A DNA stretch of 64,000 nucleotides from Rhodamnia argentea (Eukaryota > Streptophyta > Magnoliopsida > Myrtales > Myrtaceae). The stretch spans positions 9,932,501 to 9,996,500 of the forward strand of contig NC_063156.1 in assembly GCF_020921035.1 (NCBI RefSeq). Direction: 5' to 3'. The notes beneath the pieces were generated by a model. That model was not told where the DNA came from. It was given only the letters and a program-made list of their open reading frames with translations, and searched no databases. The translations under genes were made by a program, and so were the position numbers. This document shows positions 11,901 through 25,389 of the stretch, one piece after another; positions within the stretch are counted from its first letter, which is position 1, and the number at the start of each line of letters is the position of its first letter.

Positions 11901-14900
11901 ATCAAGTAAATGAAAATTATGGATAATGTTTTGTTTAGAACAAGTACAAACAAAGCCTTGTCCTAATAAGTGGGCTCAGCAATATAAATCCTTATACGCC
12001 CACTCGATTCAAAGAGGTCTTGTCAAAAAACTTGTCATACATAAAATTACGGATGCTTGAACCAAATCCAATCCAAATATAAGTAGAAGAAAAAGAGTCT
12101 TAAGAACATTGCGCATCACAACATATTTTTTGTGTCCACATGACTCAAAAGGATGGAGTAACCTCATCTTTCACAACTTCAAGCTATATCATGGAGAACC
12201 TAGTGTTTATCACTCTAAAGTGCCCAAAGATGGAAGGGGGAACCAACAATTTAAAGAATCTCCCCAGCAGTACCAGATCAGAATCCTTTCAGGCCCCAAA
12301 TTCAAGAACAACTGAACCACCTGCCACCCAACTAATACCACCACGGCTTCCGAACAACTTCTCTCACCCTCTTTCCTTCTCTTCCTTCTGAACCACCCTC
12401 AAACAACTCGACAATGATGCAAATTAACTAAACTAACAACTTGCTGCCTAACCAGTCATCTGTTTGTTTTATGTTTAGAAATGAACAGGACTGCCTACTT
12501 TAGCAGATCAAAATCAATCAGCAATTTCTTAGGGACATGCATAAGATATAGCCACATGAAAATGCTGCAAACAAAATCTATGCGCTTAAACTTTACGAAT
12601 GATCTTTATTTTAGGCCACAAACCTCTATTGCTTCATCAGCTGTAATATTCTGGAAGCGAGGGTGAACAATCATTCTTGGTTTGAAATGCCTCTTAGCAA
12701 GCTCCTTCTCTTTCCGAGCTTTCTCTTGCTCACTCTGCAAGCTGCTCCTATCTTCATGGTAGTAAGGATCAACATTCTGGACATTCTGAGATCTGTTATT
12801 TCTCATCTCGCTCTCGCGACAAACTAGGAAAACCTGATGCCTATTCTTCTGAATCGACTTTATTTTGCATGTAAGGATGTCACCTTCATGCAACCTATCA
12901 GACAGCTCAGATATGTCTCTCCAATCATCCGAGTAGTCCTCCCTCATAAGGACGCCAGTTAAACCAGATTCAAGAGCACAAATTGCTTTTAGAGGCTGCA
13001 CCCTGCGTACTGTGGCTTGCACAATTCTTCCTTCAGCCAAAGTTTCCTCGGTCTCACCTGAAAGCATATAAAACTCCTCATCCTGACTAAGTTCTTCATA
13101 TTGTTTTCGCCAATCCTGAAAACCCTGGATCAATTCCCTCACAATCATATGGAGCGTCTGTATTTTATTCTGACGCTGCTTGTCTTTAGCATATCTAGGA
13201 AGATCAAGCGATTTTAAAAACTTCGGATGGTCCCTGACATATTCTATAGCCATTTCCAATGCCTCATCATCAAAGTTCCCATCACCGTCGCCATATTTAT
13301 CAAAAACATCTTTTGCCAACTCCTGGGCTAGGTTATAAGATTCTGGATGGATTCGTGTATCATCCAACAAGTCAATGAACTGGCTGCTGCTAGCGGCCAA
13401 GCCACTTCGTCTGACACGCAAGAAACCAACAGCATTCACAAACACCTTCTTACCAAGTCCATGGACAGTTACAAAGTCTTTTCGAGTGTAAATTGCTCCA
13501 GCCCTCACCAATGACCTCTGCAAAGATGCTGCCTTTCTAGGTCCAAGCCCGGATATGAATTGTAAAGGTGCAAACAACCACTCGTGGCTAATAGCTAAAT
13601 TAACATCTAGCCCTACTTGATTTGTAACATCTACCATGACCTGTTCAACCATGCTGTACTTCTCATCGGAAGTGAGAAAATCCTCCAGAGGATTGAGTTT
13701 CCAAGATAATATCTCCTTTCCAGGACCACAAAGAGTTGCAACCATTGCCAAGGGATTTTGTAGATAGCGCCCAAGAGCCACAGCTCGCCTCACAATGCCT
13801 GAAAAAGATTGACAAGGAAAGAGGATCACAATTTTAGTCTCCAATATATACAAAGTGCGACATTTTTTTACCTTGTTGAGAAGGCAGTTGATCAGATGAA
13901 ATCCGAGAATTTTCATATAGACGAGGTAGAGATTCATCCCCATATACAATGCTTAAGCCATCCATCTCATGGCCCACATCCCTAGGATTTTCCTCCACCA
14001 TTTTGAAAATAATCTGCAGAAAACAAAACAGGGCACTCATGCATCAGCATAGCAGACAAGGCAACAAAAATAGCTTTCAATGAGAACATCCAACTCAGTA
14101 AAATCTCAATAAGAATCCATATCCTATCCTTGGCAATGTACAAGGAGGCCCAAAAAAAGACTTATTTTCAAATTATAATCACCATTTCCAAGATAAGAAC
14201 TAGAAGACAAGTCAGTCCCTTTTATTATATTTTCCACAAAAAATGGAAGATTAAGAATGCAAGTTTACGTGTCTACTACTCAACTCCATGACTACAAAGA
14301 GAAACAGAACTCGTGAGTAACAAATCCCACTTCATCACTCTCAAAACACTAGAGTGATAAGAGACTCGCTACACACAATCGCAGGAGACCTGAATAAATA
14401 CCAAATAAGCATAAAGATGGATTATTCACTTCGTAACCCAACATCGGCAATCTTGCAAAATTGAGGTTCCTCTGAAACAAGTAATTAACCAAAAAGCAGG
14501 AACGAACTCTAAGTTGTAACATTTTCAAGACAAATTAATAATCGTTATGCCAAGCAACAAATGGAAAGGAAATTAATACAACTCAATTAGAGACATCACC
14601 TCATATATGTCATCCTTCAACCGTGTGCAAGACAGATTGACAGCTCCCAGAACTACAACATGTGGTTGGTGATCTGTCATGAACTTCAAAACCCTTTGTT
14701 GGTCATTCTTCTTGCGTTGCTGGTCATTTATATTTTGAGACCGCAAGGTAAGGGATCCTGTATAAAGCACATCTAGGACCTCCCCAGATGAATCCAGCAT
14801 TACAAAGGTTGTCGCAGGTTTTCCAGGACCCCAGCAGCAAGCCATAACTCTTGGTGCTGCTTCATCATCCGAGCTAAACTCACTTTCCTTCCTTTGATAA

Positions 14901-17900
14901 GGTCCAATGGAAACTTTTCTCCACAGAGCCTCACCATATTCAGTTACCAACCAGTTCTTGGATCTACTGGTCAACAATGCTCTCGCTTCTTTCTCCATTG
15001 AGGGAAGAAGAAAACCATGAAGTGCATCCACCAAGATTAAGTTCCTCTGCTCATTCCACAGCTGAGCAGATTTACTTACCCCGTCACTCAGATAATAAAC
15101 TGTGCAGTCACGTACCAACTTTTTCAGTGCTGCCTCAGGTAACTTGATTGAAACTTGAAGCAACTTCTCCTCTTCTGCTTTCTGGATTAAAAGCCACTGC
15201 GCATCCTCAAATGCACTCAGTGGCTTTTCACGCAGCCACTTAACACCAGCAAACTGATGAAAAGAATCGATAGTCAAGTTTCCATCAGGTGTAGGACTTG
15301 TTGACACCACAGCATTATCCATGAACACACTTCGGACATATTTTCGAACCCGGGGCTCACAACTAATCTCAACTGCTGCCTGAATATTTTAAAAAAGGAT
15401 CCGCAATTAGCAATAACACAATCTGTTACACCATTGGAAAAGAATCATACACCATAAAGCAAACAATTAAATAATAACGCTGATGTATACCATGTGCCGT
15501 GCCCCTTTAAGAACAGCTTGTGGAGTCTCAAACATAGCACATGTGAAGTTAGAGGCCATCTCCTCCGGAGTTTCCTTCGCATCTTCCAATTCATCCGTCT
15601 ACATCGCAATAAAACACAAAGCAAGACCGTTGATTATTTCCTATCAATATCAATCTCACACAAAAGCAGAAAGAAAACAATCTTACATTCTCCAGATTTT
15701 CTAATGATATCAATAACCCAAATTGTTCTGAGCTGTATCCAAACTTGCTCGCAACCTCCCATAGGCCCGCCTTACTACAAACACTATATTGCGACTTCCT
15801 CTTGGGCCTCTTATATAGGCCTTCATCCACTCCAACTTCGCCGGCAGGAAAATGCAAATTGAATTTCGAGTCAACATCATCAACCTCTCTTTCTGTTTCT
15901 GCAGCATTGAGTGACTTGCAAATCGAGTCAAAAAGCCGTTGATTCAGACTGAGCCTTGTTTCATCATACACTCGTCTAGACTCTTCCTCAAATCGCTTAT
16001 AATAATATAACTGCAGAGCAGCCTTTCGTTTCTGAAGCAAGAGCCATTTCCTATCGAGATCATGAATAGCCCAAAGTACCTGCATTCAGACATTGCTAGA
16101 GTTAGTTAGCATTTGTTCCCCATATTAGATCAGTCAAAACAGAGCCCAACTCAAATCGAATCACAGCTTCGATGGTTGGTGCATCAACCTTGTGCCACTT
16201 CAATGCAGGTGCTCGCTCAAAACTTTCATCATTCTCAAGACTTTCATTTCCTTCAGGATCCCCCAAGAGGCTCAAGCACTCCTCTTTACGATACATCGCA
16301 ATGAAAGGTATCTGAGAGCCAACAAAGAAAAATAAATTTTCTGAACATTAAAAAGCTACTCAAGAAACAAAGACGGCGATACTAACATCCAACTTCTGAC
16401 CGTGCAAATGATTCAAAAATCTTGGTATTTCATCCTTCTTTATAGATACATCATGCCCTCCATCTTTCTTGCGGAAAAGAAATGCTAATACACTTGTGAG
16501 CTGATTGTATATCCAGTTAGTCTCATCTTGAGAAGCAATTTCATCTGTCCGCAGATTAACACCTCCGTCGGATATCTATCAAAACAAGAGTATGACCATA
16601 AAAGGATCAATCAGCAAACACATACCCAGAAGCAAATACAAAAATTGTGTTAATGTAGTATAAACCTGCTTCCTCTCCGGAACATCTCTCTCTCGAATGA
16701 CGTCATCTTTTTCTGTCATGTACTTCTCTGAAAGAATAACAGGTTCAAATTCATCTTCAAGTCTCCTTTCCCTCAATTCAGTAGATTCTAGGCTTTGTTT
16801 CCGCAACTGCAAGAGGTCATCAACATCGCCAAAAATCTCATGGGCTTCTTGGAGCGCAGATGATGACACTCCAGGAGCCTGTCTAGACTTCTTTCTCTTA
16901 AACTTCCTCCTCCTTAAGAAAAGAAAGAAACACCAGTGTGATAACTCAGTTACATAAACATTGTAATAATCAATGGAGTTTCAGAAGTACCTGACAGGAG
17001 CACCATTCTCATCAACTTCTTCCTCATCCACAATAAAATCGGCCATGTCATCATCATCACCTATCTCTACATCTTCCTCCTCCATTGGTTCTTCGTCTTC
17101 AGCAATATCCTCGAGCGGTGGTCCTATATTGTTATGAAGACCAACCATCACAAATAGGTTAAGACCCTAGTCCGTAAATTTTACAGTGCAATAAAGAGAC
17201 ACAAACCCTCGTCATCCCCAAAAAGACTGCGCTTGAGTTTCTCCTCCGCAGTTCGTCCGCCTTTACCACTTCCAACAACCTCCTCCTCATCAGAAAACGC
17301 AGAGCTCTCCTCATCAGCATTCCTCCGTGCTTTCTTCAGCCGTTTAAACTTTTTGCTCTCCTGAAGAGATTCCAACGTTTAAATTAAATATGTTATTTAC
17401 AAAGAATGGGACGATAGAGTAGTAGAAAGGGAAAAAAAAACTACTAGAATACCTTCGATGGGCGGTGAAAACCAGTGATATTGTTGTCTTCAAGGAGATC
17501 GTAATCGTCCTCATCAAGTTGAAACTCCTTAACACTTCAATTCCCAATCACCAAGAAGAAGGATGAATGAAGAAAGAAAAGAATTAGAGATTTCACGCCC
17601 TTTTCAGACTGGGAAATGCTTTTATAAAAAAAAAATCTAGGATATGTGAAGAGCCACATCAAAGTCATATTCACAGTTTAAAACTTATAAATAAGCAAAG
17701 ATCCTCTATTTCTTTAGATGATTTTCTTATTATGGGAAACAAATCAACAAAGAAAGCAGTACTTATTCCAAAAAAGAGAACAGAGATAATACTTCTTCTT
17801 TCTCTTCTTCTTCTTCTGCCTCTCCTCATCACTGTCCGGCCTATCCTCCTCTTCGTCCTGCTCTTCTTCTTCTTCATCAACATCATCTACAATAAATCCA

Positions 17901-19274
17901 TCTTTCTCGTACTCATCCTGTCCCTCTTCTGCAAAACAAAACCGACGGATATGACTATATACTCAAGCAGACATCCCCGTAAGAAATCAACAACTAAAAG
18001 GACAGACCGAAACTTAACAGCCAATGAAGTATGTACGAGATTATTGGTCGAACGAAGAATACTAAAAACTTCAGTAGAATGATTATAACCTTTTTCAAAA
18101 CCCATTGCTATGGGCAAGCTACAGGTCAAGAGCTCAGTTCAGCATTGGAAACACACTCATCCACTCGTAGTCGGATAACCGAGCCAATATAGAGCCCACA
18201 ACATATGAAGAAAATCAAAATTATAACAGAAATGCCAAAGTAGATATAACTCTACTTCCAACAATACTGCCAGACACCAATTGCTCCAAGAGAGAGCACA
18301 AAACTATGACTTTCTCCAAGTGAATGCATGTGATCCTCTTCATTTCTTTTTTAGCAAGATTACAAGAAATATTTCTTTGCCCAAACCCTGAAATTTACAG
18401 TTTCAAAGGATTCTTTACTATCCTGTTTCCAGAATTCTACACTTCCATCAATAAGCAAGGTCAGTCTGCAAGGAAGATCTATAATGTCAAAAGCCTCTCT
18501 CCACAGTTGAAAACCCTCTGAGAGATCGTTGAAATTCTCCATAATGACGTTCAAGTGATCCAGTAGTTCTCACAGTTAAACGAATTTACATTTAACCACA
18601 ACCATCCTGACCTCTAAATCTCTCTAATCCACTGCTTTTCACCCAAAGGGAAAAAAAATATTCTCCATTCACTGTAATAAAGATACCCCAATCCGATCCA
18701 TAAGAAGCCCCCACCCACACACTATCCTACAATCAACTCGGACAAGACCAAACATGCAACATCCCAAATGTATTCACGCGAACCCATCGTCGGATCAAAA
18801 AAATTGCCCGAGACCAAAACCTCATACCACCTCTCGAGCAAACAAGCCCTAGCCCAATCCATCACGAAGCCTCGTCTAAAGCACAACACGAAGTTCCAAA
18901 ACCACGACGTTCGAAACTCGAAAGAACAGCTACGACCCCCAAAAAGCATTTCAGCGGAGGATATTGAAGCAAAAGAGTACCATCTTCTTCGTCCTCGTCC
19001 TCGTCGTCGACGCCGCGTCCCCTGGCTTCGTCCTCGTCCTCGAGGGGTTCCCTATCGTCTCCCACCTCGAGCTCGTCTGCCATGAAGCACCGGAGACAAA
19101 AATTACACCGCAATGTGGGGGGGAGGAGAAAAGGAATCGAAGAGCATCCAAGGCCAGAGGATTCGTTCCGGCCAGAAGGAGAAACGCATCGGAGGAAACA
19201 GGGAAAAAAAAAAAAAAACGTGCCGGTATTCTCGAGGGCTCACCTTCGTCGTCCGAGACGACTGCTTTCCCCAT
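8446..19274 (-). CDS. SPT6L: Transcription elongation factor SPT6-like, 17 coding exons
   Basis: SPT6 is a nuclear histone chaperone and elongation factor that travels with RNA polymerase II. Exons in transcript order: 19244-19274, 18981-19076, 17793-17928, 17453-17534, 17207-17360, 16991-17123, 16666-16912, 16387-16575, 16189-16311, 15687-16079, 15491-15598, 14600-15379, 13872-14013, 12624-13798, 11415-11624, 9650-10145, 8446-8942. They total 4992 bp (1663 aa), close to Arabidopsis SPT6L. All introns are GT-AG and phases close exactly. The order is: acidic N-terminus (about 1-190); a core with YqgF-like (ACCWGPGKPATTFVMLDSSG) and helix-hairpin-helix (ISGLGPRKAASLQRS) segments; S1 domain (about 1120-1190); tandem SH2 (about 1240-1450, RPSSRGPSYLTLTLK); RGRGRG; and a GW-rich tail. 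The 82-bp fourth exon (acceptor gaag|tgtt) is the least certain. The start MGKAVVSDDE opens the acidic region. Confidence 0.93.
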
Positions 19275-19584
19275 GGCCGCAGAGGAAGAATTAGGGTTTG
19301 ATAGAGACTTAAACCAGAGAGTGAGCGCGTATGTGCGTGTCTGAGAGAGGAGAGAGCTTGCGCAGAGAGAGATTATACTGAGATTGCAGGAACAAAGGTG
19401 CTTGGGACCTGGAGAGAGAGAGACGGAGACCGGCTTGTAATTACGAAACTGCCCCCTTTTCTGGGGCTTTGGGTCCGAGAGAGCTGTGTATACGGGCCGG
19501 GCTTTTCCTGAAATTGTTCTTGCAGAGAGCCGGTCCGGCCCAATCGGGGCTAGACCGAATCTTCCAATACGTGAGAACTTGTAA

Positions 19585-20980
19585 GGCTCTGTTTGGCGGT
19601 GATTCTGATCCTTTATTTCTGTTCCCAGAAACAAAAAAGGATCATAAACATGTTTGGTAATGGAAAAAAAAATGATTTTGATTCTGGTCCTGAGAACACT
19701 TTTAGACCACTTTTCGGAAGCAAAAAAAAGATGATTCTGGTATTTTGGAACACTTTTGGGATCACTTTTTTGCACAATATACTTATGACTTATCCTTCAT
19801 ATTTATAATTAAAATTTTAATATAAAATGGTATTATTTTAAAAAAAGTCCAACACGTAGATTTTCAACTTTACATAAATTAAAATAGATTAAAATTCAAT
19901 TTTAAAAATTACTAAAAACTAATTTTCTTAAATTAAAATTTTTATTTAAGGTAAATTTAATAATAAAAAAATTAAAAATTTAAGAAATGGGGGACATAAA
20001 AAAAATATTTATATTTTTAATTTAATAATCAAAAAAATTAAGATTGAAAAAAGCTAAAATTTTGAAAAAAATTTCTCATCACCAGATTCTTCCCCTCCCC
20101 CCCTTTTTTTTTTTAAAAAATTAGTTTTTTTTTGTAAAATTTTAAGCCTATATTTAAATTCAATTTATATTTAATTTTATATTTAAAAATTAGTTTTTAG
20201 AAAAATTTTAAATCTAATTTATTTTTTTTATATTAAGAGACCTCTAATACGCATGTTTTTTTTTCAAATTTTTATCTATTTTATTTTTTATTCTAATTAA
20301 GTTTGTATTTTTTATTTCCTATTATGTTTTTTCAACTTTTATCTTTTTTTTTTTTTAAAGATTGGACCCAACCCTCCACGTTACGAACTAAATCTCCAAT
20401 TTTTTCTCCATTTTTCGAGCCGCACAAAAAATTTGTCGAGTCGGGTGAAAAAAAAATCAATGTAGTTGAGTTGCGGGTCTTGTAAGCTTGTACGATGTGT
20501 AATTACAATAGTGCAAAACTATAGGCGGTTGCACAATGAGGAGCTTTTCTTTCTTTTTTTTTTTTGTAAGCAATCTAAAAGTCACAAGAAAGAATAACAA
20601 ACAAATGATTTAGACAAATTCTGTAAATGTAATACGAATTACTTTTCAAACAATATAAACGATCGCATACTCATGACAAATCGACAAACGAATTGGGAAC
20701 AGAAATTTTGTTGCTTTTTTTTTTTTGCTCCATAATCACTATTTGATTATTTTCCCTATTCTTTGCCATCAAATGTGATTATATAATTATTTGATTTAAA
20801 TGACAAATTGGGAACGGAAATTTTGTGTAGCTACCAAACGCGTTTCTGTTCTAGGAACAAAAATTTTAAACAGTTACCAAACACATTCTGATTCTCAAAA
20901 AATCATCCGGGAGCAGAATCAAAAAAAGTGATTTTGATCGGAATCATTTTTTGAGAATAGAATCACCGCCAAACAGAGCC
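19585..20980. mobile_element. PIF/Harbinger-type non-autonomous DNA transposon (Tourist-like)
   Basis: The element is 1396 bp. Its ends are perfect 22-bp inverted repeats starting GGCTCTGTTTGGCGGTGATT, and it is flanked by the 3-bp target duplication TAA (19582-19584 and 20981-20983). A GG-start terminus with 'GTTTGG' and a TAA/TTA target site is diagnostic of PIF/Harbinger (Tourist) elements. Subterminal motifs ('gtttggtaa', 'gattctg', 'gttcc.agaa') recur inverted inside the ends. The interior is extremely AT-rich with homopolymer runs and contains no transposase, so it needs a transposase from elsewhere. It lies about 310 bp upstream of the SPT6L start codon and may overlap that promoter. 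Confidence 0.85.
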
Positions 20981-20983
20981 TAA

Positions 20984-22540
20984 GTGTTGTTTATTTGTCA
21001 ATCGAATGTATGAGGCAAACTTTTGAACTTTGGTCTCCACCCTGAATTTACCATTATACAATCAAATTCACAGTTAAGTGAAACTAGATGAAATAGTTGA
21101 GGAGCGATATCGACTTCTACTTTTTTGCAACTACGCTTACAATTCAAAGATTCTGAGTATATCACACGACAACCGTTTCGGGTTAAGAAAAACGAAAGAA
21201 AAAGGAAACAGAGAATATATGTTTACATTGAAAAGAAAATTGAAGAAACCCATGTTATTTTCAAACCTTTTTCTAAATGTTCTCGTGCGGAAAAAAAAAA
21301 AAGGTAGAAGATATATGAGCTCCATTATGTCCGAAAGTTTCCGCATATAAATCAAGTTCGTGGTTTTTCAGATTACTAACGACACATCATATACTATGTC
21401 GTGCCCGATTAGGGTTCAATGTTCTGTGATTTGTCTAATTGAGGGTGTGGTTGTTTTGGAGAAAAATTCGTGATAAAGAAAAACGTTGTTCAAAAAATCA
21501 TTTTTCAGAAAAAAAAAATTTCTTCTTTAGGCGAGGGAGAATTTTTTTTCCTAACTTTAAGCAAGCGCGTTACTTTGATCGTGAATGATTTTTCAGTCTA
21601 CCAATCCTTTTCAGCAAACCAAGCCCGTGAAAAATCCAGAAAACTAATTCGCGAAAAAAAGTTTCCACTCAAACAAATGCACCCTAAAGAGAGATTGCCG
21701 GACACATTGACATAGATTCTATATAGGCCGGCCAATTGCCATATTTTCGAAACATTTGCAGGTAAATTTTCAATCCTCATTTGAAATTGCTGATGTGGCG
21801 GTCTAGTCATCGCTACACATCTCACGTGTCACGGCCGCCAATCCGACGTGAATATTTTTTCTTTTTTTGGTCAAAGACGTGAACAAGTTTACTCGCTCAA
21901 TTTTTTTAATTTTCTTTCTTCTTTTTTTCTTTTGCTATGGTCACAATTAATCTTCGTCTTCATCTTCTTTTCCCTATACAGTTAATCTCCAAGCCAGACA
22001 CCATTGCTATTCTCTGGTTCTACTTTTGAGTGTCGATTTCAGGATCCCCTCTTCACCAAATATTTCCACCACTCCATCTGACGGTGCTTGGTCAAGAGAT
22101 TAAAGACAGCATTCAAGTCCTTCGTCGGAAGCCCGTCCATCGGAACCCTCGACCACGAGTTGAACTTAGGTCTGGGCCTCGAGCCCGAGGTCGCGACAAA
22201 GCTCGAGCCATCCATATTTGGGGGGGGCTCGAGCTTGACGCCACCACAGAGGTGGAGTCCTCCAAATCTCGGGTTCGAGCTCAGCGCCTCAGCGGAGCTC
22301 GAGGTCGGCAAGCTTGGTCGACCCTTCGGAGCCGCCGATGTCTACACTTCATGGCAGAGTGCGACCATTGGGAGGCCCATGTTCCGTGGAGGTAAGAGAG
22401 CCTTCTTACTGCATTTCTTCGAAGCCTCGGTAACGTTATCGACTGACATGGTGCCGAGCTATTTCGAGATGATGGCAATTCCATTTGTATTCGGAACCAA
22501 GAAACTCGACCTCTTGAGAACGAGAACGAGGACAGAAAAA
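20984..22540. other. Gene-free AT-rich stretch with one GC-rich block
   Basis: No gene recognised. The stretch is mostly A/T homopolymer-rich. A GC-rich block at about 22100-22400 is full of 'gagctcgag' motifs, which opens long frames in several directions without family resemblance. It may be another GC-rich repeat core like those at 55.3 and 56.2 kb, but I could not place ends. Confidence 0.4.
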
Positions 22541-22544
22541 AGAT

Positions 22545-23200
22545 GAAAAAATTACAAAAAAAAAAGTTACAAATTTATTGAATTTATTCCAATTCGATTA
22601 TAAACCTTTTAATTTAATCAATTCAATCATAAATATTTTGACGATTTGTCAATTGAGTCAATCCAATCGAGTTTAATTTGAAATCGCTGACATGAACATG
22701 GTCATCGCACTTGGCACCCCGATGAACAATCATGGTTTTGTTTTTTTTAATTTTGAATTAATTTTTGTCTTTATTTTTTTTTCTATGCCGGCAAGGGTCG
22801 CAGGTGGCCCTTGCCTAGATTTGGTAAAAGCCTTCGTGCCCTCACTCGCGGCCGGTGGGGTTACGAAGGCCTCGCCAAGGCCATTGTGGCCTTGCTACCC
22901 ATGGGCAAGGGCATTCGCAGCCTGCGAGGGTCACCGGGGACCCTCACCGGCGCAGCAAAAAAGCAAAGAGAAAGAAAACGAAATTTTAAAACTAAACTAA
23001 AGAAATTAAAAAAATAAAATCATAGTAATTGGCCACGTCGGCGTTAGCGATGCTATGTAGAACGAATAGCATCCACATCATCAATTATACTTAAATTGAC
23101 AAATGATCAAAAGATTTAGAACTAAAATTGCCATATCGAAAGGTTCAAGATTGAATTGCTACAAATACACAATGGGGTTTATGACTTTTTTGGCCGTTTC
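22545..23200. mobile_element. Degraded foldback element with AT arms and GC core
   Basis: The left arm (about 22548-22690: 'ttacaaatttattgaattta', 'cgatttgtcaattgagtc') is mirrored in opposite orientation by the right arm (about 23030-23195: 'caatttaagt' and 'gatcatttgtcaattt' on the complement). Between them, 22790-22960 is GC-rich and rich in 'aaggccattgtggcc'-type words. The arms read like those of the Mutator-like foldback element at 55984-56486. Ends and target duplication are not resolved, so the limits are approximate. Confidence 0.5.
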
Positions 23201-25050
23201 TGCGAAATGCGAAGGAAAAACTCCGAAAAAGATTTAGAAATTCAAGCAATTCCAGATCGTCTCAACATCGCCGCTTAGAACCGCATCGGAACTTTCACGC
23301 GGGCTAACATTTGGAACGATTGAAAAGTTCAGGACAACATCAGAATCCGTGCAATAATTCCCGGACCGAGTTGGTTGAATTTTTTCCCCTTTTTACCCCT
23401 AATGCGAAACGAAGGAAATGCAGTCACGGCGGGTTGACCGGGCTAAACCCGTTGGAAGGGAATCGATTTCTCCTCACGGTCTTCGAGTTTGGTGAGTCAA
23501 AACGCAAGGAAAGCATGAAAGCACAATGAAAATAATCACGGGGATGTGCGGTGGGGCCGAGCAACAAAAATTTCGATAAATAAATAAATAAATAAATTAG
23601 GAAAATTAGAGAAAAAAAAATTGACAATTTTTTTTTTATTTTTAGGGACAAGTGCTACGAAATCACAATTTATCCCGTGACTGGCGCGTGGGCCACACTG
23701 CTCTAGAGAAGAGAGGGAGAGTGGGGGAGTGGAACCTTCGCTTTCTCTGATAAGAAAAGCATGCCCGACATCCACGTCATCCCTCGCCCCCCCCTCCCCC
23801 ATTTCACAGCACGCTCCGCGATTGAGATTTGTAGCCAACCCTTTCCCCGCCACTACCCGCCAGGGCCACCATCATCCACAGTCTAATTAAATCCACACAT
23901 ATGTTTTTTCAAAAAAAAGAAAAAGAAAACCTCGAAAATCTCAAGGTCTCCATTCTTTCGCCGAAAAATAAATAATCTAAAAAAATATTTCTTTTTTTTA
24001 TAAATAAACCTTGCTTGTGTAATAGCTAATAATAATAATACTTTTATTATCGATGGCAATTTATATCTAAACATTTTCGCGAACGGTAAAAACATTACTT
24101 GTCCATTTAATTTTTTGTTTTTATAAGTGGTATACGCGATCATTTTAGAGAATCATGTTATCAAATCGCTCATTTTTTGAGAAAACAAACCGAGCCCGTG
24201 ATCGAATAAAAGCTTAATTTTGCACACTCTTAATTGAGAAAAAAATGGTAAAATGGATAAATATAAAAGGCACGACGGCCACCCTCATGTCATTTTGCCT
24301 GCACTCTTTTAATACGTGCTATATAATATTACAATGAATAAACCCATTATTTAAACATCGAGAAAGTCGGCTCGTGATCTCTCGCAAAATATCATATAAC
24401 CTATATTCGTACACACCGGAATTCGTACTTCGAATTACCCCGGTGATTAAATTGAATCTGCTAATAATGATCTCGTTGTGGGGTTCAATAGACTTTGAGC
24501 AAAAAAAAAACATGTGGGTCATTTTGCAATTTGCTAGATTAGATGTGTATATAAGGAAGCGCATGGATTTTCGGACAGCCCACGTTTCGTCCCCATCCTG
24601 GGTACGTATGATCCTGTGTGTCTCGGGGTCCCGGCTTTAACTCACACATTTGAATTTCTCCTCTTTTTTTTTTTTTTTTTTGTCTCTTTATATGTTTTTT
24701 TTTTTTAATTCGATTTAGTTTTTATTTTATTTTGTTTTGTCCATGTGAAGATGGATAGGCGATGTGGTGGGTCACGGGGTTAAGTCCACCGCCGCGTTCA
24801 ACGTTGTAGGAGTATCTAGATTTCGCATTATATTTACGTTATGGCGGAATTTCTCCGCGATAAAATATCTTTTATCGAAATTCGTTCTTCGACTTTTAAA
24901 CACGATAAATGGTCCAGTGAAGATCTTGAACGGAAGAAATATAGATAGTCGGATAATCAACACGTGAGATTTGCAAACACTCTGATAAAATTACACAAAT
25001 GTTATCTCAACCAGTGTTTAATTCGATGAAGAGATTTCGTAAGTACAACT
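23201..25050. other. Gene-free intergenic DNA
   Basis: No gene, RNA or transposon end could be supported. The stretch contains poly-purine and poly-T runs, short ORFs without family resemblance, and a C-rich block near 23790. Confidence 0.4.
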
Positions 25051-25389
25051 CAAAAGAAATCGATACAAATGAGTTTGAAAGAAAATTCACAAACGCGGAC
25101 AAAATCGGAGTTTGATTCGATGGAATGACTTGGTGTGCACAATTTCTCTCGGGAGATAGCGAACCGAGCCCCTTAAACTAAGCCGAAGTTTGACTCGACG
25201 ATAAAGCCTTGGTGTGCACAATTTCTCTCAAAAGAAATCGATACAAATGAGTTTGAAAGAAAATTCACAAACGCGGACAAAATCAGAGTTTGATTCGATG
25301 GAATGACTTGGTGTGCACAATTTCTCTCGGGAGATAGCGAACCGAGCCCCTTAAACTAAGCCGAAGTTTGACTCGACGATAAAGCCTTG
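25051..25389. repeat. 178-bp tandem duplication, nearly identical copies
   Basis: Copy 1 is 25051-25228 and copy 2 is 25229-25389, which lacks the last 17 bp. Both begin 'caaaagaaatcgatacaaat' and share 'cgggagatagcgaaccgagc'. I see one mismatch over the overlap (aaatcGgag versus aaatcAgag), so the duplication is recent. The surrounding DNA repeats 'gtttgattcgatg' and 'gtttgactcgacg', so the unit itself is built from related smaller motifs, possibly part of a decayed LTR. No ORF is associated. Confidence 0.9.

Noticed and set aside
18951..19775. 274-codon minus-strand ORF over the SPT6L start
   Set aside because: It runs through an SPT6L intron and 5' flank in a frame that does not match the SPT6L acidic N-terminus over its length.
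22030..22546. Overlapping ORFs of 121-152 codons
   Set aside because: They arise from 'gagctcgag'-rich sequence readable in several frames, with no family resemblance.
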